The notes under the pieces are model-generated. The model was not told the origin of the DNA, searched no databases, and saw only the letters and a list, made by a program, of their open reading frames with translations. The translations under genes were made by a program, and so were the position numbers. Source: Dipteronia dyeriana (lineage: Eukaryota; Streptophyta; Magnoliopsida; Sapindales; Sapindaceae). From it: 64,000 bases of DNA. Below, in pieces: positions 37,601 through 49,424 of the stretch (the stretch's first letter is position 1; the number at the start of each line of letters is the position of its first letter). The stretch spans positions 53,783,288 through 53,847,287 of the forward strand of contig CM065296.1 in the NCBI GenBank assembly GCA_032871835.1, written 5' to 3'.

Positions 37601-38507
37601 TGAACCCCTGTAAGGAAAAACAAACATGATTAGTGGCTCCGGAGTCTATGATCCAAAAATCCATAGAATCCGCCGAAAAACATGTTTGAAGATAATTAAT
37701 ATTACCTTCTTCCTTTTTATCTTGAGACTTTGGGCAATTTCTTTTCCAATGTCCCTTTTCACCACAAAGGAAACACTTCCCTTTGATCTTGGTTACTTTC
37801 TTTGTCTCCATCTTAGTAGGTCCTAGTTGCTTTTTCTTCTGTTGTTTCTTTACCTTCTTATGAGGCTTAACAGTAGCAACTTTACCTATGGTATGAATCT
37901 CTCGACCCTTGCTTTTCATAAGGATTTTTTCCGCGCTTTGAACATCTTGCATCAGGCCTTGCAAGGTGTATTCCTTATTATTCAAGGTGTAGTCCAACTT
38001 GAATTGATCACATAAATCTGATAGTGAGTTGAAAATCATGTCAATTTTGGTCTCACCATCTATCTCAGCACTATTCTGTTCAGCAATGTTGAGATGTGCT
38101 ATAACTTTCATCATGTGATCTTTCACAGCCTGTCAAGGTTTCATCTTAAGATTCATAAAAGTAGTCATTGCCTCTCTCTTAGTCATCCTAGACCTCATAG
38201 CAAACATCTCCTCTAGAGACATCATTATATTGGCAACAGTCTCCATTCCTTCATGTTGTTGTTACAACACGTCGGAGATGGTGACCATAATGTAACATTT
38301 AGCCATCTCATCAGAAGACTTCCACTGCTGATACTCATCTTTTTGCTCCTGAGTAGATTCATTAGTAGGAGTAGGTGGTTTAGGAGTGCACATAACGAAC
38401 TTATGCTTTTCGGATTGCAATAAAAGCTCAATTTTCCTTTTCCATGTGATATAATTATCACCAGATAAAGTATTGTCTTTAAGGATGTTGATTAGGGATG
38501 GGGTCAT
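34624..38507 (-). pseudogene. Copia polyprotein (32-42 kb element)
   Basis: Gag begins MTPSLINILK at 38,507 and has a UBN2-like body plus an intact CCHC knuckle (CFLCGEKGHWKRNC, about 37,775-37,735). Protease reads IIDSGATNHVC (about 37,650). Integrase HIGHIN plus CESC, then HIDVYGP, RPDRGGEY and NGVAERRSRT, lies at 37,226-36,594. Reverse transcriptase (36,159-35,330) has YGDY in place of YVDD, losing the second catalytic Asp. RNase H (34,974-34,624) has MEVEYVAAC and YCDNNATVANS. Stops and frame changes separate the blocks. The gag-protease block of 257 residues is still open, and the LTRs are closely similar, so the insertion looks fairly young. Confidence 0.92.
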
Positions 38508-38509
38508 GA

Positions 38510-39485
38510 TTTCTGAACAATAACAAAAATTATATAAATAATCATGATAAAGCACTTTCGAATATTTATCTTGAATTAAATAAAATAATTCAATCGTAAA
38601 AATTCAACGGTGATCCAACACCCATAAATGTCACGCCTTCTTTGAGAGTTCTCAACATTTACTAGTTGGACTAGGTCCTACCTAATTGTTAACATAACAA
38701 CCAACGATTTCAATTTTAGCCTTGTAATTTTTATTAACAAGAACTCTTGGGAGGATATTAATAAAATTACATCGAGTGTAATACCAAGTTATCGATATGA
38801 TCCCTCACGAATATCTCTCCTTTGGGAGTAGATATTGTTTGGGCTAATTGTCTAGTATATCCTTGTAAGGAAATATCTTGCTAAATTCCATTCATGAATA
38901 CCCATTGGGAGGTTATTCACAAAACATAAAGCTTAACTAAACTTGGAGGTCGTAGGTGTTCCAAAACACCTTCTCCCACTCAATTGTTTAAGGCGTGTGA
39001 TCGAATTCCAAAGAACGATTTACCAAGTTATCTAGATGTCAATTTAGATACTTAAACCATTCAATGCATGTTCATACCAAAAGAGATATATGAGTGGCAC
39101 TCCTATTCTATATGACATGTTATCAAACAAGACAAACATTGCAATATTTTCAACAAATATAAATAGCTTCAATTTTGGTCCATCCTAGAAAAGCAAGTAA
39201 ATTACATGTCTTGGAATACAAAAAACTAATTTCTTAGCGAACAAGTCTTCACACGACCTTCGTCGTTCGGACTCTCTCGGTTGCCTCCCATGCTCATGCA
39301 CACCCTTGGCCCTTACCCATGGGCGTGCGCATTCCACAAACCCATAAAGGGCTGCCATGTGCTACGGCTCACACGGTCCCAAACTTATTCCGGTTGCTCC
39401 TAATTCTTCAAACCTTCGAGTATTCGAAACTTGATTGTATTACAGAAAAATTATAAATAAAAATACTGCAGTTTTTATTTTAATT

Positions 39486-39516
<31 letters not shown>

Positions 39517-39762
39517 AAAACTTAGCAACTACTAAGAAGGAAATTATGACGATGATAGACCACCCTTCTTGTTACAATCCCAAAACAAAATTACATTAAA
39601 ATTCTAGAACCAAAATTGAGCAATAACAAACCACATATAAAACATATATATATATATATATATATGCAAATGCCTAGAGTGCTATCTCTTTCTAAAACAT
39701 GCATATATACAATAAAAATAAAAAGATTCACGAATACATATATCAATTAATCAAGGGTACAA
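38510..39762 (-). other. 5' leader of the 32-42 kb Copia element
   Basis: Non-coding sequence between primer site and gag, with a (CAA)n microsatellite (39,486-39,516) and a short (TA)n (about 39,643-39,664). No conserved ORF. Confidence 0.7.
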
Positions 39763-39779
39763 CCATGCTCTGATACCAA
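39763..39779 (-). other. Primer binding site (initiator tRNA-Met type)
   Basis: Minus strand TGGTATCAGAGCATGG just inside the 5' LTR, the standard Copia primer site. Confidence 0.9.
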
Positions 39780-39780
39780 T

Positions 39781-42198
39781 TGTAGGGAAAAAACCACATG
39801 CAACGGAAGCGTGAGAAAATTTATAAAAATTAGGGTTTGCGTATAGATAAAAATTTTCCCTTTGACTAACAAGAACCTTAACCCTAGATTAATTGATGTA
39901 TATAAAAGGTGTCGTACCTTTTTCTCATGACGATTGAACAAGCGCCGAATTGATTTCGCATGATCTTACGATCCAATCATGAATGTGAATCACCTAGTAG
40001 TGTGAGCTCCCTTTCTTTTAAACGTATACCTGAGGATGGAAACAAACAAATCTTTTTTTTTGTTAGTTACAATAATCCTCGAAGAAGAAAACAGAGAACG
40101 TTAGGTCACTTGTGAATTATCAATCAATTTGATTGAAATTCGTGTGAACCTTGATTCGATGTTGTACACAAAACCTTTTGATGTAAAGGCTAATAGTGTA
40201 CTATCGAAAACTAAACATTCTTTCTTCCTATTTCTTCTTTCCCGAATCACAGACTATTTCTCAGAATTAATCGAATTTTGTCTAGAGTAAAATAAGATTT
40301 TTCTCTCTCAAAATTCCTATGATGGCCGAATTCTTCTTTTAGAAAAATAGGGCTGGCCGAAATCTCTCTATATGAAATCTTAGAGCTGGCCAAAATTTCC
40401 AAACCTATATATATATATATATATCTATGATCATAAGTCCTCTCCTAGGAAGGATTTACTTGGTTTACAAGAATCCTTTCCTTAGGTGTATTTATTTGGT
40501 AGTTAAGAATCATTTCTTAAAAGGAATTCTATCCTCCTCTTATATATACATAGCTGGCCAAAATTTCTATAAAATACAATTAGGAGACTTTAATCTTTTC
40601 CTAATAATGATTTACTTGGTAGTTAAGAATCCTTTCCTTAGGTGGATTTACTTGATGGTTAATAATTCTTTTCAAAAGGGAATTCTATCATACACCAAGA
40701 CTCCTAACCCAACTCAATATTGTATTTGTAACCATATTAAAGACTTCCTAATTTGATTAGATAAATAATTCATTTTATTTATCTACTTATCAAATATAGT
40801 CTTTAATATTAATTATGCTACTAACAATAGTAAATTTTAGGAGACCATCTCCTACTAGGAAAAAGATTTTGACTTTTAATTAAATAATTAATTAATCATC
40901 AAATTAATTAATTTCTATTTAATTAAATAATAAAATAAAATAATATAATTTAGCTATTCTAAATACCCTTGCCGCCCAACACATATATATGGGCCAAAAT
41001 ATTATTTTCTTATTTTATTAAATCCATTTGCCCTTTATAAAAAGTTCACATGTGAACTAGACCATTCTTACAAAAAGAAACAAGTCTACATGCCTAAATA
41101 CAATTCTAGATGGACCCCTTAATTGGTCCGGTAGAATATATTAAGTGATCCATGCAAGTTTGTGTGGATTGAGGATCTTTACGGGCTATCTAGATTTAAG
41201 CTCCAATAGACACAACCCAATCACAATCAACAAATGATTCACTTAGGTCCGATCTATTTAATTTTAGTTCATTCTGCTAAAGAACTAAAATTTAACTCTT
41301 AAATAAAGATAGAATAAGTTGATGTTACTCATTCATACCTTAGAAAACCTTATTGTAGAAAGTGTATCCTCAAGAAGAATATCAGTAATCGCCAAAAGCT
41401 CATAGACCGCCTACTCCAAGTTACTATATTTACTCATATGACCACATTTTGAACTTGGATATTTTGACTTGTTCAGAAGCCATGTTTCAGTAGACACTAT
41501 TGAAAGCTTAACGTTAAGATTTAATATCTAATACCTCAAAACATCCATATGAGGATATTTTACTCTCATTTAATAAATGGAGCCACGATGTTCATATCTA
41601 TAAATGAAATCATTTATCGATTAACAAATGAATACCACCAAACTATCGAGGATAGACTATGCTATATAAACGTACTCATTGATAGCTCAAATGATAACAC
41701 TTACAACCATAAGTCCATCATTTATCTCAGGATTGAGATAGTCTCTATGATTGTCTTCAAATAAAAACTTTTATCCATTGACGGTTCTAGATAAAGTATT
41801 TCATTATGATCCAATTCAATGCACCAGTGCACTAGATTCTTTTGCTAAAAGACACCACACTTTGATGATTTTAGACTCATCATAACACATTTGATCCCAC
41901 TCAAATGCTAGCAAAATAATCTATAACTTTGACAAGATAAAGGCGCCCAACCTTTTATCTTAAGTTATGAATATTATTTAATACTAACTAAAGAATTGTG
42001 TCTACCTCATACATATCTAGATGTATGAACAATTCTTCTTTTCTCATAGTCTTTTGACCTTATGATTATTTACTTTTGACAATTATAATAATTAAACTAT
42101 AAATGCTATAAGATTTGTTAAACTAGAAATCACTTTATTAATATGAAAAGATTGTCAAATACATTATTACACTCTTGCTATCGAGCATAATCCGAACA
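39781..42198 (-). repeat. 5' LTR of the 32-42 kb Copia element
   Basis: 2,418 bp, starting TGTAGGG next to the primer site and ending CCGAACA on the plus strand. It differs from the 3' LTR mainly by substitutions and shorter TA and AC microsatellites. Confidence 0.93.
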
Positions 42199-42203
42199 CC
42201 TTA

Positions 42204-42500
42204 AACCCATTGCAAGAGGAATGGGGTGTTAATATACCTTTGATGTGCAATAATGCTCGCTCTGCTTGAAGACTTCTCTTTTCTTGATAAGTTGCCATTC
42301 TTCCTTGAAGCTTAAATCACAATGAGCCTAGACAGCTAATCAATACAAAGAAAATATTGTGTTGGTATGGAATTATGACAAATTGACTCAAAACCCTAAC
42401 ATCTTCCGTAATTATCATGATTTTGTGAAGGGTTGTTTTGATATCCCTCTTAGGCACGTGTTTACGTTTTGAGGCTGAGCTTCTTACGGCTTCTCTACCC
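42204..42500. other. Unassigned spacer
   Basis: Right flank of the Copia insertion; no ORF or repeat recognised. Confidence 0.4.
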
Positions 42501-42514
42501 ATTAATTTTGCTTA

Positions 42515-42835
42515 GAAGTATGGGTGACATCGGATCTGGCTTGCGAATGATTCTTCTTATGTGGTTCAACTGATTTTTTCTTGCTCTAAGCAGGTTCTTT
42601 GGCATTTTTGTTAGGTATGGCAGTGTTGTATCTTTCATATTTCGCAGATGGATTTTGAGGTATCCCATATTTTCAATGAGGGGAATCAGGTTACGGATGT
42701 CCTGTCTAAACATACTTTGAAGCTAAATGCAGATTCTTAGTGGTTCTCCAACCCGCCATTCTTTTCCACGTTGAATGACAATGACTACATGGGTCGTAAG
42801 TCTTTTCAGATTTCATGATCCTTTGTGTTTTTTTT
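42515..42835 (+). pseudogene. LINE RNase H domain remnant
   Basis: Translation gives WLANDSSYVVQL (42,537 on), then, after stops, MDFEVSHIFNEGNQVTDVLSKH (two blocks, 42,651-42,716) and WFSNPPFF. These match the C-terminal RNase H domain typical of plant L1-type LINE polyproteins, whose family pattern is 'ESDSxYVV ... VSHIxREGNQVADALS'. Stops and a short gap make it inactive. The rest of the LINE is not in the window; a T-rich stretch follows, but no poly(A) tail is clear. Confidence 0.7.
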
Positions 42836-42934
42836 TGTATGGCCTATGTGCCACTATTTGTTTAGGGCTGTTTTCCTCTTTTTTTTTTATGTTTATTTGT
42901 TTGTTGACACTTTATTTTTCGTTTAACATCGTCA

Positions 42935-44001
42935 GGCTGTGTTTGTTGGCCAGGGGGGATTGGCCTAAAAATTAGTCCAATCCCATGTTTGTTGAATCCA
43001 AACATCCAAGACTATATTTAGTCCATGCTTATTTTTATCCCATCAGAAGAGGATTAAATAATCCCTTCCAAATCGGTGGGATTATTTTTATCCCCTCCAA
43101 TTTTTAATGTTCGTCTTCTTCTTTGATCAATTAAAGCAAAACCAGAAAAAACAATCTCAGATCCAAACATACATTCATCAATCTTCAGTCATATTCCAAA
43201 AAAAAAACAATCAATTTTTTTGAATCCCAATTAATCAAACAAACCAATTAAACCTAGAAAATCAAACAAACCAAAAAAAAATGAAGAAAATGAAACAAAC
43301 ATAGAAAATCAAATAAACCCGCACAATCATTCAAACCCGAAAAATCATCTAAACCCAATCAAACCCATAAAATCATTCAAACACATTCAAGCCTAGACAA
43401 TCATCAAAACCCATTAGAACCTAGAAAATCAAACCAAAACACGGGTCACAAAGCAATTACAACAGACCACCATCGACCTCTTTACCACCATATTTTTTTA
43501 AAAAATAAAATAAAATAAAAATTTGATCTAAAATCAGATCTACACCAAATCCATCGATATAAAAAAAAGACAAAGAGAGAGAAGGCGGTCGAGAGAGAGA
43601 GTCGATCTCCTCTTTGTGGAGGAGAAAGACTCGTCGGTGACCAAGAGAAAATAGAGAGATCGATGAGCGAGAAGTCTGTTTGGGATGAGAGACAACGTTT
43701 AAGTTGTTTGGGAAAAATGGAAAAGTGAGAGAGAGTTTCTGAGTTTGAGAAAGAAACGAATGAGAAGATTGTTTATCTAATAAATATGATTTCATTTTTT
43801 TAATTGATTAAAATAATTTTATTTATTTAATATAATTCAATTATTTTTTATCCAATTCCATTACATACCAAACATATGATTGGACAATTTTAATCCAATC
43901 TCATGTTGCACCAAACACAAAAAATACTATAATTAATCCAATACAATTCAATCTCATCTCTTAAAAATAGTCTAATCCTATCACATACACCAAACACACC
44001 C
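42935..44001. mobile_element. Harbinger/Tourist-like MITE
   Basis: Ends GGCTGTGTTTGTTGG and, reversed, GGGTGTGTTTGGTG. Flanking trinucleotides TCA and TTA are compatible with a mutated TWA target duplication. The interior is AT-rich with repeated AATCAAACC-type motifs and no transposase. Assignment rests on termini alone. Confidence 0.6.
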
Positions 44002-44137
44002 TTAGAGTTTTTCAGCATATGATCATTGATTATACTTTTTCCATATGGTTCGGTCCAATTTTATAAAAAAGTGCCCAAAACTTATTGGCTGCCAATTAAT
44101 CTCTTGAATCTGTGGTACCACAACATATTTCTTATTA

Positions 44138-44433
44138 GGGATAATTACCCCGGTGACCATCAACTCTTGCCACTACTATCAAAATGGTCACCGGATAGGG
44201 AATTAGTTTCAAAATGGTCATTTTTGGTAAACAATGTTATACTAATGGTCATTCCATCAAATTCCATCAACTTTCATCTATTTTCATCTAATTCCATCAA
44301 ATAAGTGGCATTTTGGTAAATAAGAGGATGCCATTAATTTATTTTAGATATTTTTTGAAAATCAAATTTTCTTTTGTTTTTCGAAACAAATAATTATATT
44401 TAGTGTATGTATATACATATAACATATATATCA

Positions 44434-44475
<42 letters not shown>

Positions 44476-45327
44476 TAGGATATGCTATACGTATATACAC
44501 ACATTAAATATAATTATTTGTTTTAAAAATTAAAAGAAAAAAATAATTTAAAAAAATATCTAAAATAAATTAATGACATCCTTTTATTTATCAAAATACC
44601 AATCATTGAATGAGATTGGATAGAATTGGATGGAATGGCCGTTAGTGTAGCACTGTTTGTCTTTAATGACCATTTTAAAACCAATTCTCTATCGGGTGAC
44701 CATTTTAATTGTAGTGGTAAGAGTTGATGGCCGTCAAGTAATGGTGTCCACGGTTCGGTTTCGGTTCGGTTTCGGTTCCTAACCGTCGGTTTCGGTTCCG
44801 TGGAAAGACCGAACCGTAACCGTAACCGTAATGTGGCGGTTTTGGGCGGTTTCAGAACCGACGGTTTTTTGGTTTGAAAAACCGAACGGTTCGGTTATGT
44901 TCGGTTTCGGTTTCGGTTTCGGTTTCGGTTTGTGAAACCGAAAGGTTCGGTTCGGTTCGGTTCGGTCGGTTTTTTTTTTTTCAAAAATTAATATATTTAT
45001 TATTTTATATACATTTAATTAATTTTTTTTATGAAATGCTGCCACGTGTCTACATTTCATTGGGTTTTTTTTATATTTTGAAACAGTCGGTTTACCCGGT
45101 GGTTTAGCCGTCGGTTTAACCGACCGACGGTTAAACCGTCGGTTCTTGGCCGGTTTTTATGATCCCCAAACCGTAACCAAACCATCGGGAGACGGTTTTC
45201 AACCGGTTCTGTAACTGACGGTTTCAGTTTCGGTTTCGGTTTTCAAAGACCGGTTTCGGTTCGGTTTCGGTTCGATTTCGAACGGTTTAACTGAACCGTG
45301 GACACCTCTACCGTCGAGTAATTATCC
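44138..45327. mobile_element. Foldback Mutator-like MITE
   Basis: A perfect 9-bp target duplication TTCTTATTA (44,129-44,137 and 45,328-45,336) flanks GGGATAATTAC and its inverted partner. The left half (44,138 to about 44,440) is repeated inverted in the right half, so the element is nearly one long palindrome around a (TA)n centre (44,436-44,472). Without the inserted hAT it is about 610 bp. The 9-bp duplication and long terminal repeats point to the Mutator superfamily. No transposase. Confidence 0.85.
44739..45310. mobile_element. Small non-autonomous hAT inside the MITE
   Basis: Terminal repeats TAATGGTGTCCACGGTTC and, reversed, TAGAGGTGTCCACGGTTC. The 8-bp duplication CCGTCAAG/CCGTCGAG (44,731-44,738 and 45,311-45,318) has one mismatch. 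Dense GGTTCGG/GGTTTCGG repeats near both ends are probable transposase-binding sites. 572 bp and no coding capacity. Confidence 0.9.
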
Positions 45328-45982
45328 TTCTTATTATCACTTTCCAATTTTAGTGGCATTTGAAGTAGTGGTGTAAAAATGGACTGGCCCGGCCCATTAG
45401 GGACGGCCTGGCCAGTCTATTTCTGGAAACAGGCCTGGCTAGTATATTTCTGGAAACAGGCCTGGCTGGGCCTGGCACGCGACGATGTCGCGGGCCGGCC
45501 CGGCCCAGCCTGTTTCCAGAGAAGCAGGCCCGGCACGGCACGCCAGCCTGCCTCAGGCGGGCCGTGCCTGCGTGCCGTACCAAGCCGGCCCGCCGGGCCC
45601 CTCTGACGGGCCGGGAGGGCCAGGCCTAACGGGCCTGGTCCGTCGGGTTAGTTTTTTGGTTCAATTTTTTTTTCAAATTACGTTTTTTTGAATTTAGGGT
45701 ATAGGGTTTAGGATTTATAGTTTATGGTTAAGGGTTTAGAATTTAAAATGAATGAAGAGAACGAACAATTATTAGGATTTGAAATGAATAAAGAGAACGA
45801 ACAATTTTTTAATTATTTATTTATTTTTCACTTATGGAATTCAGTAATACATATCTACATGATTGCCTCATTAAAAACCTTACCAAGAAAAACCCAGTGG
45901 GATAAAAACTTGGTAAGGGAAAAAGAGTGCAACCGTTTTATAACTTACAAGTAAATAATAAATACATATGTAAAAGTATAAC

Positions 45983-48063
45983 CTAGTTCTGGCCCTGGCC
46001 ACTACCTGAAGGGTCATCAATATATAGATTGTCGAAATTTAGATTAAGTTCTTTATCTACAGTTAGATTTTGTAACCTTTTTTTAGCATGCTCCCAATCC
46101 CGAAGGCATGTTAATACCTCCACCATCTCTGGAGACAAACAGCTTATTCCTTGTTCAATTATGCGTCCACTGGTGCTGAAAGCTTGTTCTGAAGACACCG
46201 TTGACACTGGAATAACCAGTATGTCACGTACTAAGTGTGACAGAACTGGATACCTGTACGTATAGGTCTTCCACCATAACAACAAATCAAACTCTTCCTT
46301 GTCTTCAACAGCATCGAATTGTGCTTCAAGGTACCTAATAAGTTCGGTACAAGAAGATGAGCTAGATCTTTGCCCTGAAGAAGTACTTGCTGATTTGTCT
46401 TTTTTTCTTCGTTTCAGAAGGCTCCAACTTGTTTGCTTCGGCTCTGTCTCCGGTCGTGTTGATTGGGGGATGTCAATGTTGCCAAACCTGGTCTCATAAA
46501 TATGAAAAATCTCGAACAACTTGGTTCGAATGTCAGTAATTTGTTCTGAATAATCTATTGACAAATTAATACCAATAAACTCAAGCAAAAATTCTAAACC
46601 AGATAATTTAACCCCGGGATTTATTATAGCACTTAAGGCATAAAGTAGGGGAATGTTAGCCCAATATTTTTTCGACTTTGTCTCTATGACAACAACTGCA
46701 GCGCCTAGATGTTCATCTTCTCTATAACTGTTTAACAGTTCAGACATTTCCACTATCTGATGGATTGCCTGGGAAGATGTGGGGTAATATACCCCGGAAA
46801 GAGTTACAGTGGCATTGTAAAAAATCTTTAAAAATTGAACAAAAATCTTTGCCACATACCAATCGTCTGTGGAAAGTAATTTTGGACTAAGTTGTCCTGT
46901 TTCGGTCAATTTCATGTTATAAAAACATGTAATGGTTGTATCATATTCCAAACAATTTTGCAACATTAAATAAGTAGAGTTCAACCTTACCGGCATATCA
47001 GTTTGGAATCGTCGGGGTTTGAGACCGTTTAATTTACAATGTCTCTTGAATTCACTGAATCTAGGATGAGAACTGCAAATCCAAGAAATGGCATCTCTGA
47101 TGCGATATATTTGGTCGCTTACCTGCTTTAAATCAGCCTGTACAACTAAATTTATAATATGGCATGCACACCGTTGATGGAAGAAATAACCTCCATCTTG
47201 CGGGATATTTCTTGCAACAAACAATGCAATAGAGCTAGTATTTGCAGATGCATTATCAAATGTGATTGAAAGAATGCGATGCATGATTTCATAAGTTTCT
47301 AAAACTTCCATTATGACATTAAAAATGTTTTCTGCGGTATGTGCAAAATCCATAGGACGAAAACCAAAAATTCTTTTGTTATCCTCCAATCAGAATCTAA
47401 ATAGTGTCCCGTGACACATAAATAGTCCTGTTTGGAACATGCATTCCAAATATCAGAAGTTAATGCAACAGAGACACTTAAATGCTGTATTTCAGCAACT
47501 AAGTCATCCATTTCGGTTTCAAACAATCGTATCAATTCATTTCTAGTGGTGGTTCTAGAAACAGGTTTATATTTGGGGTTATATGCAGATGTGATTAATT
47601 CTTTATAAAATGGACTCTCACCAATACTGATCGATTGATCAGTTTGTGCAATGTATCGTGCCAAGCACTCTCTAGCGTGCATGGCGTCGAACTGCCACGA
47701 CGTAACAGACCTGTCTGGGTGCTGTTGAAGCTGTGTCTGGGTTGTAGTATCTACCTGTCCATGTGCAGGCATACATTTGTGCATATGCCGTCTCAAATGT
47801 CCGGTTCCCCCCGTACTTGTAGCATAATTCTTATGCCAAAACTTACATTTAGCTCTGAGGCCAGACACCCCGTTTGGGAGTGTCATTTGGACTATGTTGA
47901 AACATTGCCACACATCTGATGTTAATTTTCTAGGACGTGATGTTGGTGTAACGCCGGAACCAGAAGGTCCCGCTTGAGTATGGGTCGGTTCTGAAATATC
48001 AAATTCATCGTTGAGCATATTCAAACCGTCCGAAAAATAAGGCTGCTGGTTAGGATCCAGTAT
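45983..48063 (-). pseudogene. hAT transposase, frameshifted
   Basis: A probable 3' splice site (TTTATTCAG) precedes the exon starting at 48,063; an upstream first exon with the ATG was not located. In order: BED finger (about 47,930-47,770), in which the second Cys of the first pair is Trp (KCKFWHK); the catalytic region with SDIW (first Asp), ITFDNASANT (second Asp) and RCACHIINL; a plant hAT RNase H-fold segment (about 46,860-46,580); and the C-terminal dimerisation domain (about 46,340-46,070; PVSTVSSEQAFSTSGR with the catalytic Glu). The only obvious break is a frame change near 47,365, just before FGFRPMDF. About 690 residues if continuous, normal for the family. A single indel plus one lost zinc ligand suggests recent inactivation. 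Confidence 0.9.
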
Positions 48064-48745
48064 CTGAATAAAAATATGAGCACTATAGTAGTTAATAGTC
48101 AAATTAAAAATCAATATTTACTAACAGTAATCTTAATTTACTAACAATAATTACTATAACTAATACGACACTTACAATAATTTATTTACTTAAAAAACAA
48201 ATTAAATAAACAAAAAAAATCATAATCTACTAACAAAAAAATTTTAAATTCACTAGTTCACTACTACAAATAAAATTGATAAATTTACTAACATAATATA
48301 CTAACATAAAATTGATGATTTGAACCACTACTCTTAAATTTACTATCATAATCTACAAATGAAAAATTTTAATTTATGAAAAAAACAATATCAAACGTAA
48401 TTACTACACTTAACATTCATCATTTACTTATTACAAAAAGTAATTTCAGTAATACAAATTAACTTTCTAAATTTATTAATAACAAATATTAAAATTACTA
48501 CTAAACTTAAAAATCTTAATAAACTAAACAAATAATATTAACATTAAAGCCCAAAAATTGATAAACTAACTAACTAAATAGATAATGTTTTCATTAAGTA
48601 ACTCAAATCTAAACATAAACATATAAATTTACTATGAGAATATATTAGACCAAAAGTAATAACAAAATTGTACCTTTAAAATTTGGTGTGTTGGTGGAAA
48701 ACGTAGAGAATTTTGTAGAGAGAGAAATAACCAAAATGAATGAAA
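48064..48745 (-). other. hAT transposase 5' leader or intron
   Basis: Very AT-rich DNA with many ACTAACA-like motifs between the element's promoter side and the main exon; probably an intron plus leader. No separate gene. Confidence 0.5.
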
Positions 48746-49222
48746 AAGTTTAGAGAATTGGAGAATATATTAGAGATTGAGATTTGAGAGAATGAGAGAT
48801 TGAAAGAATGATAGAAAGAGTTAATGGAAAATGAAATGGATGGAAGTATTTATAGAAAAAATTGATTTGTGGGTTAAAATGTAATTTAAAAGATTGTAGG
48901 CGGGGTTTTGGTAATTTTAATTTCCTCCAACGGCTAGAAATCAATTCCAACCGTTGGAGGTTTTTTGAAAAAAAAAAAAAAAAAAAAAAATTTGGGCCGA
49001 ACGGACTGCTGATCGGTCCGTCGGGCCGGTCCGCCAGGCCTGGCACGCCGGATTGGCGTGCCAGGCGGGCCTGCCTGCCGGGCCTCCTCCTAGCGACCCG
49101 GCACGCAGCCCGTCTCGGGCCAGGCCCCGGCCTGGCCCTCTTCCTTCACGGGCCGTTCCCAGAACGGCCCGTGAACTTCCTGGGCCGGCCGGCCGGCCCA
49201 TTTTTACACCACTAATTTGAAG

Positions 49223-49380
49223 GAGTAAATGCTTTTTCGATTTTGATAAAATATTTTATAAAATTATTTAAAATAATAATAATAATAATCATTATTATTA
49301 AAAAAAATGGAGAAGAAGAAGAGAGAACTCTGAACATTCCTTCCTTGAAACAAAATTTTTCACAAGAAAGCAAAAGTTAG
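49223..49380 (+). promoter_or_regulatory. Proximal promoter and 5' UTR of the host gene
   Basis: Only about 165 bp separate the hAT end from the first ATG. A TATA-like TTTTATAAAATT lies at about 49,252 and an (AAT)n stretch at about 49,269-49,300. More distal promoter sequence has been displaced beyond the 3.8-kb hAT. Confidence 0.45.
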
Positions 49381-49416
49381 ATGAATTGGATGATGACCCA
49401 TCTCTTGAAATTTTGA
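49381..49416 (+). CDS. Short upstream ORF in the host leader
   Basis: ATG at 49,381 with 11 codons (MNWMMTHLLKF) then TGA, ending 8 bp before the main ATG at 49,425 and in another frame. If the leader starts upstream, it could reduce translation of the main ORF. No sign that the peptide itself matters. Confidence 0.35.
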   Translation: MNWMMTHLLKF

Positions 49417-49424
49417 GATCTGAA

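Larger units (their letters stand above)
32129..42198 (-). mobile_element. Full-length Ty1/Copia element, minus strand
   Basis: Left (3') LTR 32,129-34,609 and right (5') LTR 39,781-42,198. Both run TGTAGGGAAAAAACC to about CCAACA/CGAACA on the plus strand. The perfect 5-bp target duplication CCTTA is at 32,124-32,128 and 42,199-42,203. Primer site, gag, protease, integrase, reverse transcriptase, RNase H and polypurine tract are present in Copia order, so the structure is complete at 10.07 kb although the coding region is broken. Same family as the solo LTR at 5,860 and the LTR fragment at 3,988. Confidence 0.95.
45366..49214 (-). mobile_element. Full-length hAT transposon
   Basis: Terminal repeats TAGTGGTGTAAAAATGG at both ends and a perfect 8-bp duplication ATTTGAAG (45,358-45,365 and 49,215-49,222). 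The subterminal regions (45,380-45,640; 48,995-49,200) are strikingly GC-rich with GGCC/GGCCTGG repeats. The transposase lies on the minus strand. 3,849 bp, the size of an autonomous element, although the gene carries a frameshift. Confidence 0.95.

Noticed and set aside
43457..43795. Minus-strand open frame of 112 codons
   Set aside because: Composition is low-complexity DNA inside a MITE; no domain, and no sign of coding constraint.
45350..45691. Overlapping open frames rich in Gly, Ala, Arg and Pro on both strands (also near 48,862-49,215)
   Set aside because: They arise from GC-rich subterminal repeats of the hAT element, which lack stop codons by composition.
49381..49424. Longer N-terminus for the host protein starting upstream of 49,425
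   Set aside because: The upstream in-frame extension has no ATG; the ATG at 49,381 is in another frame and stops after 11 codons.
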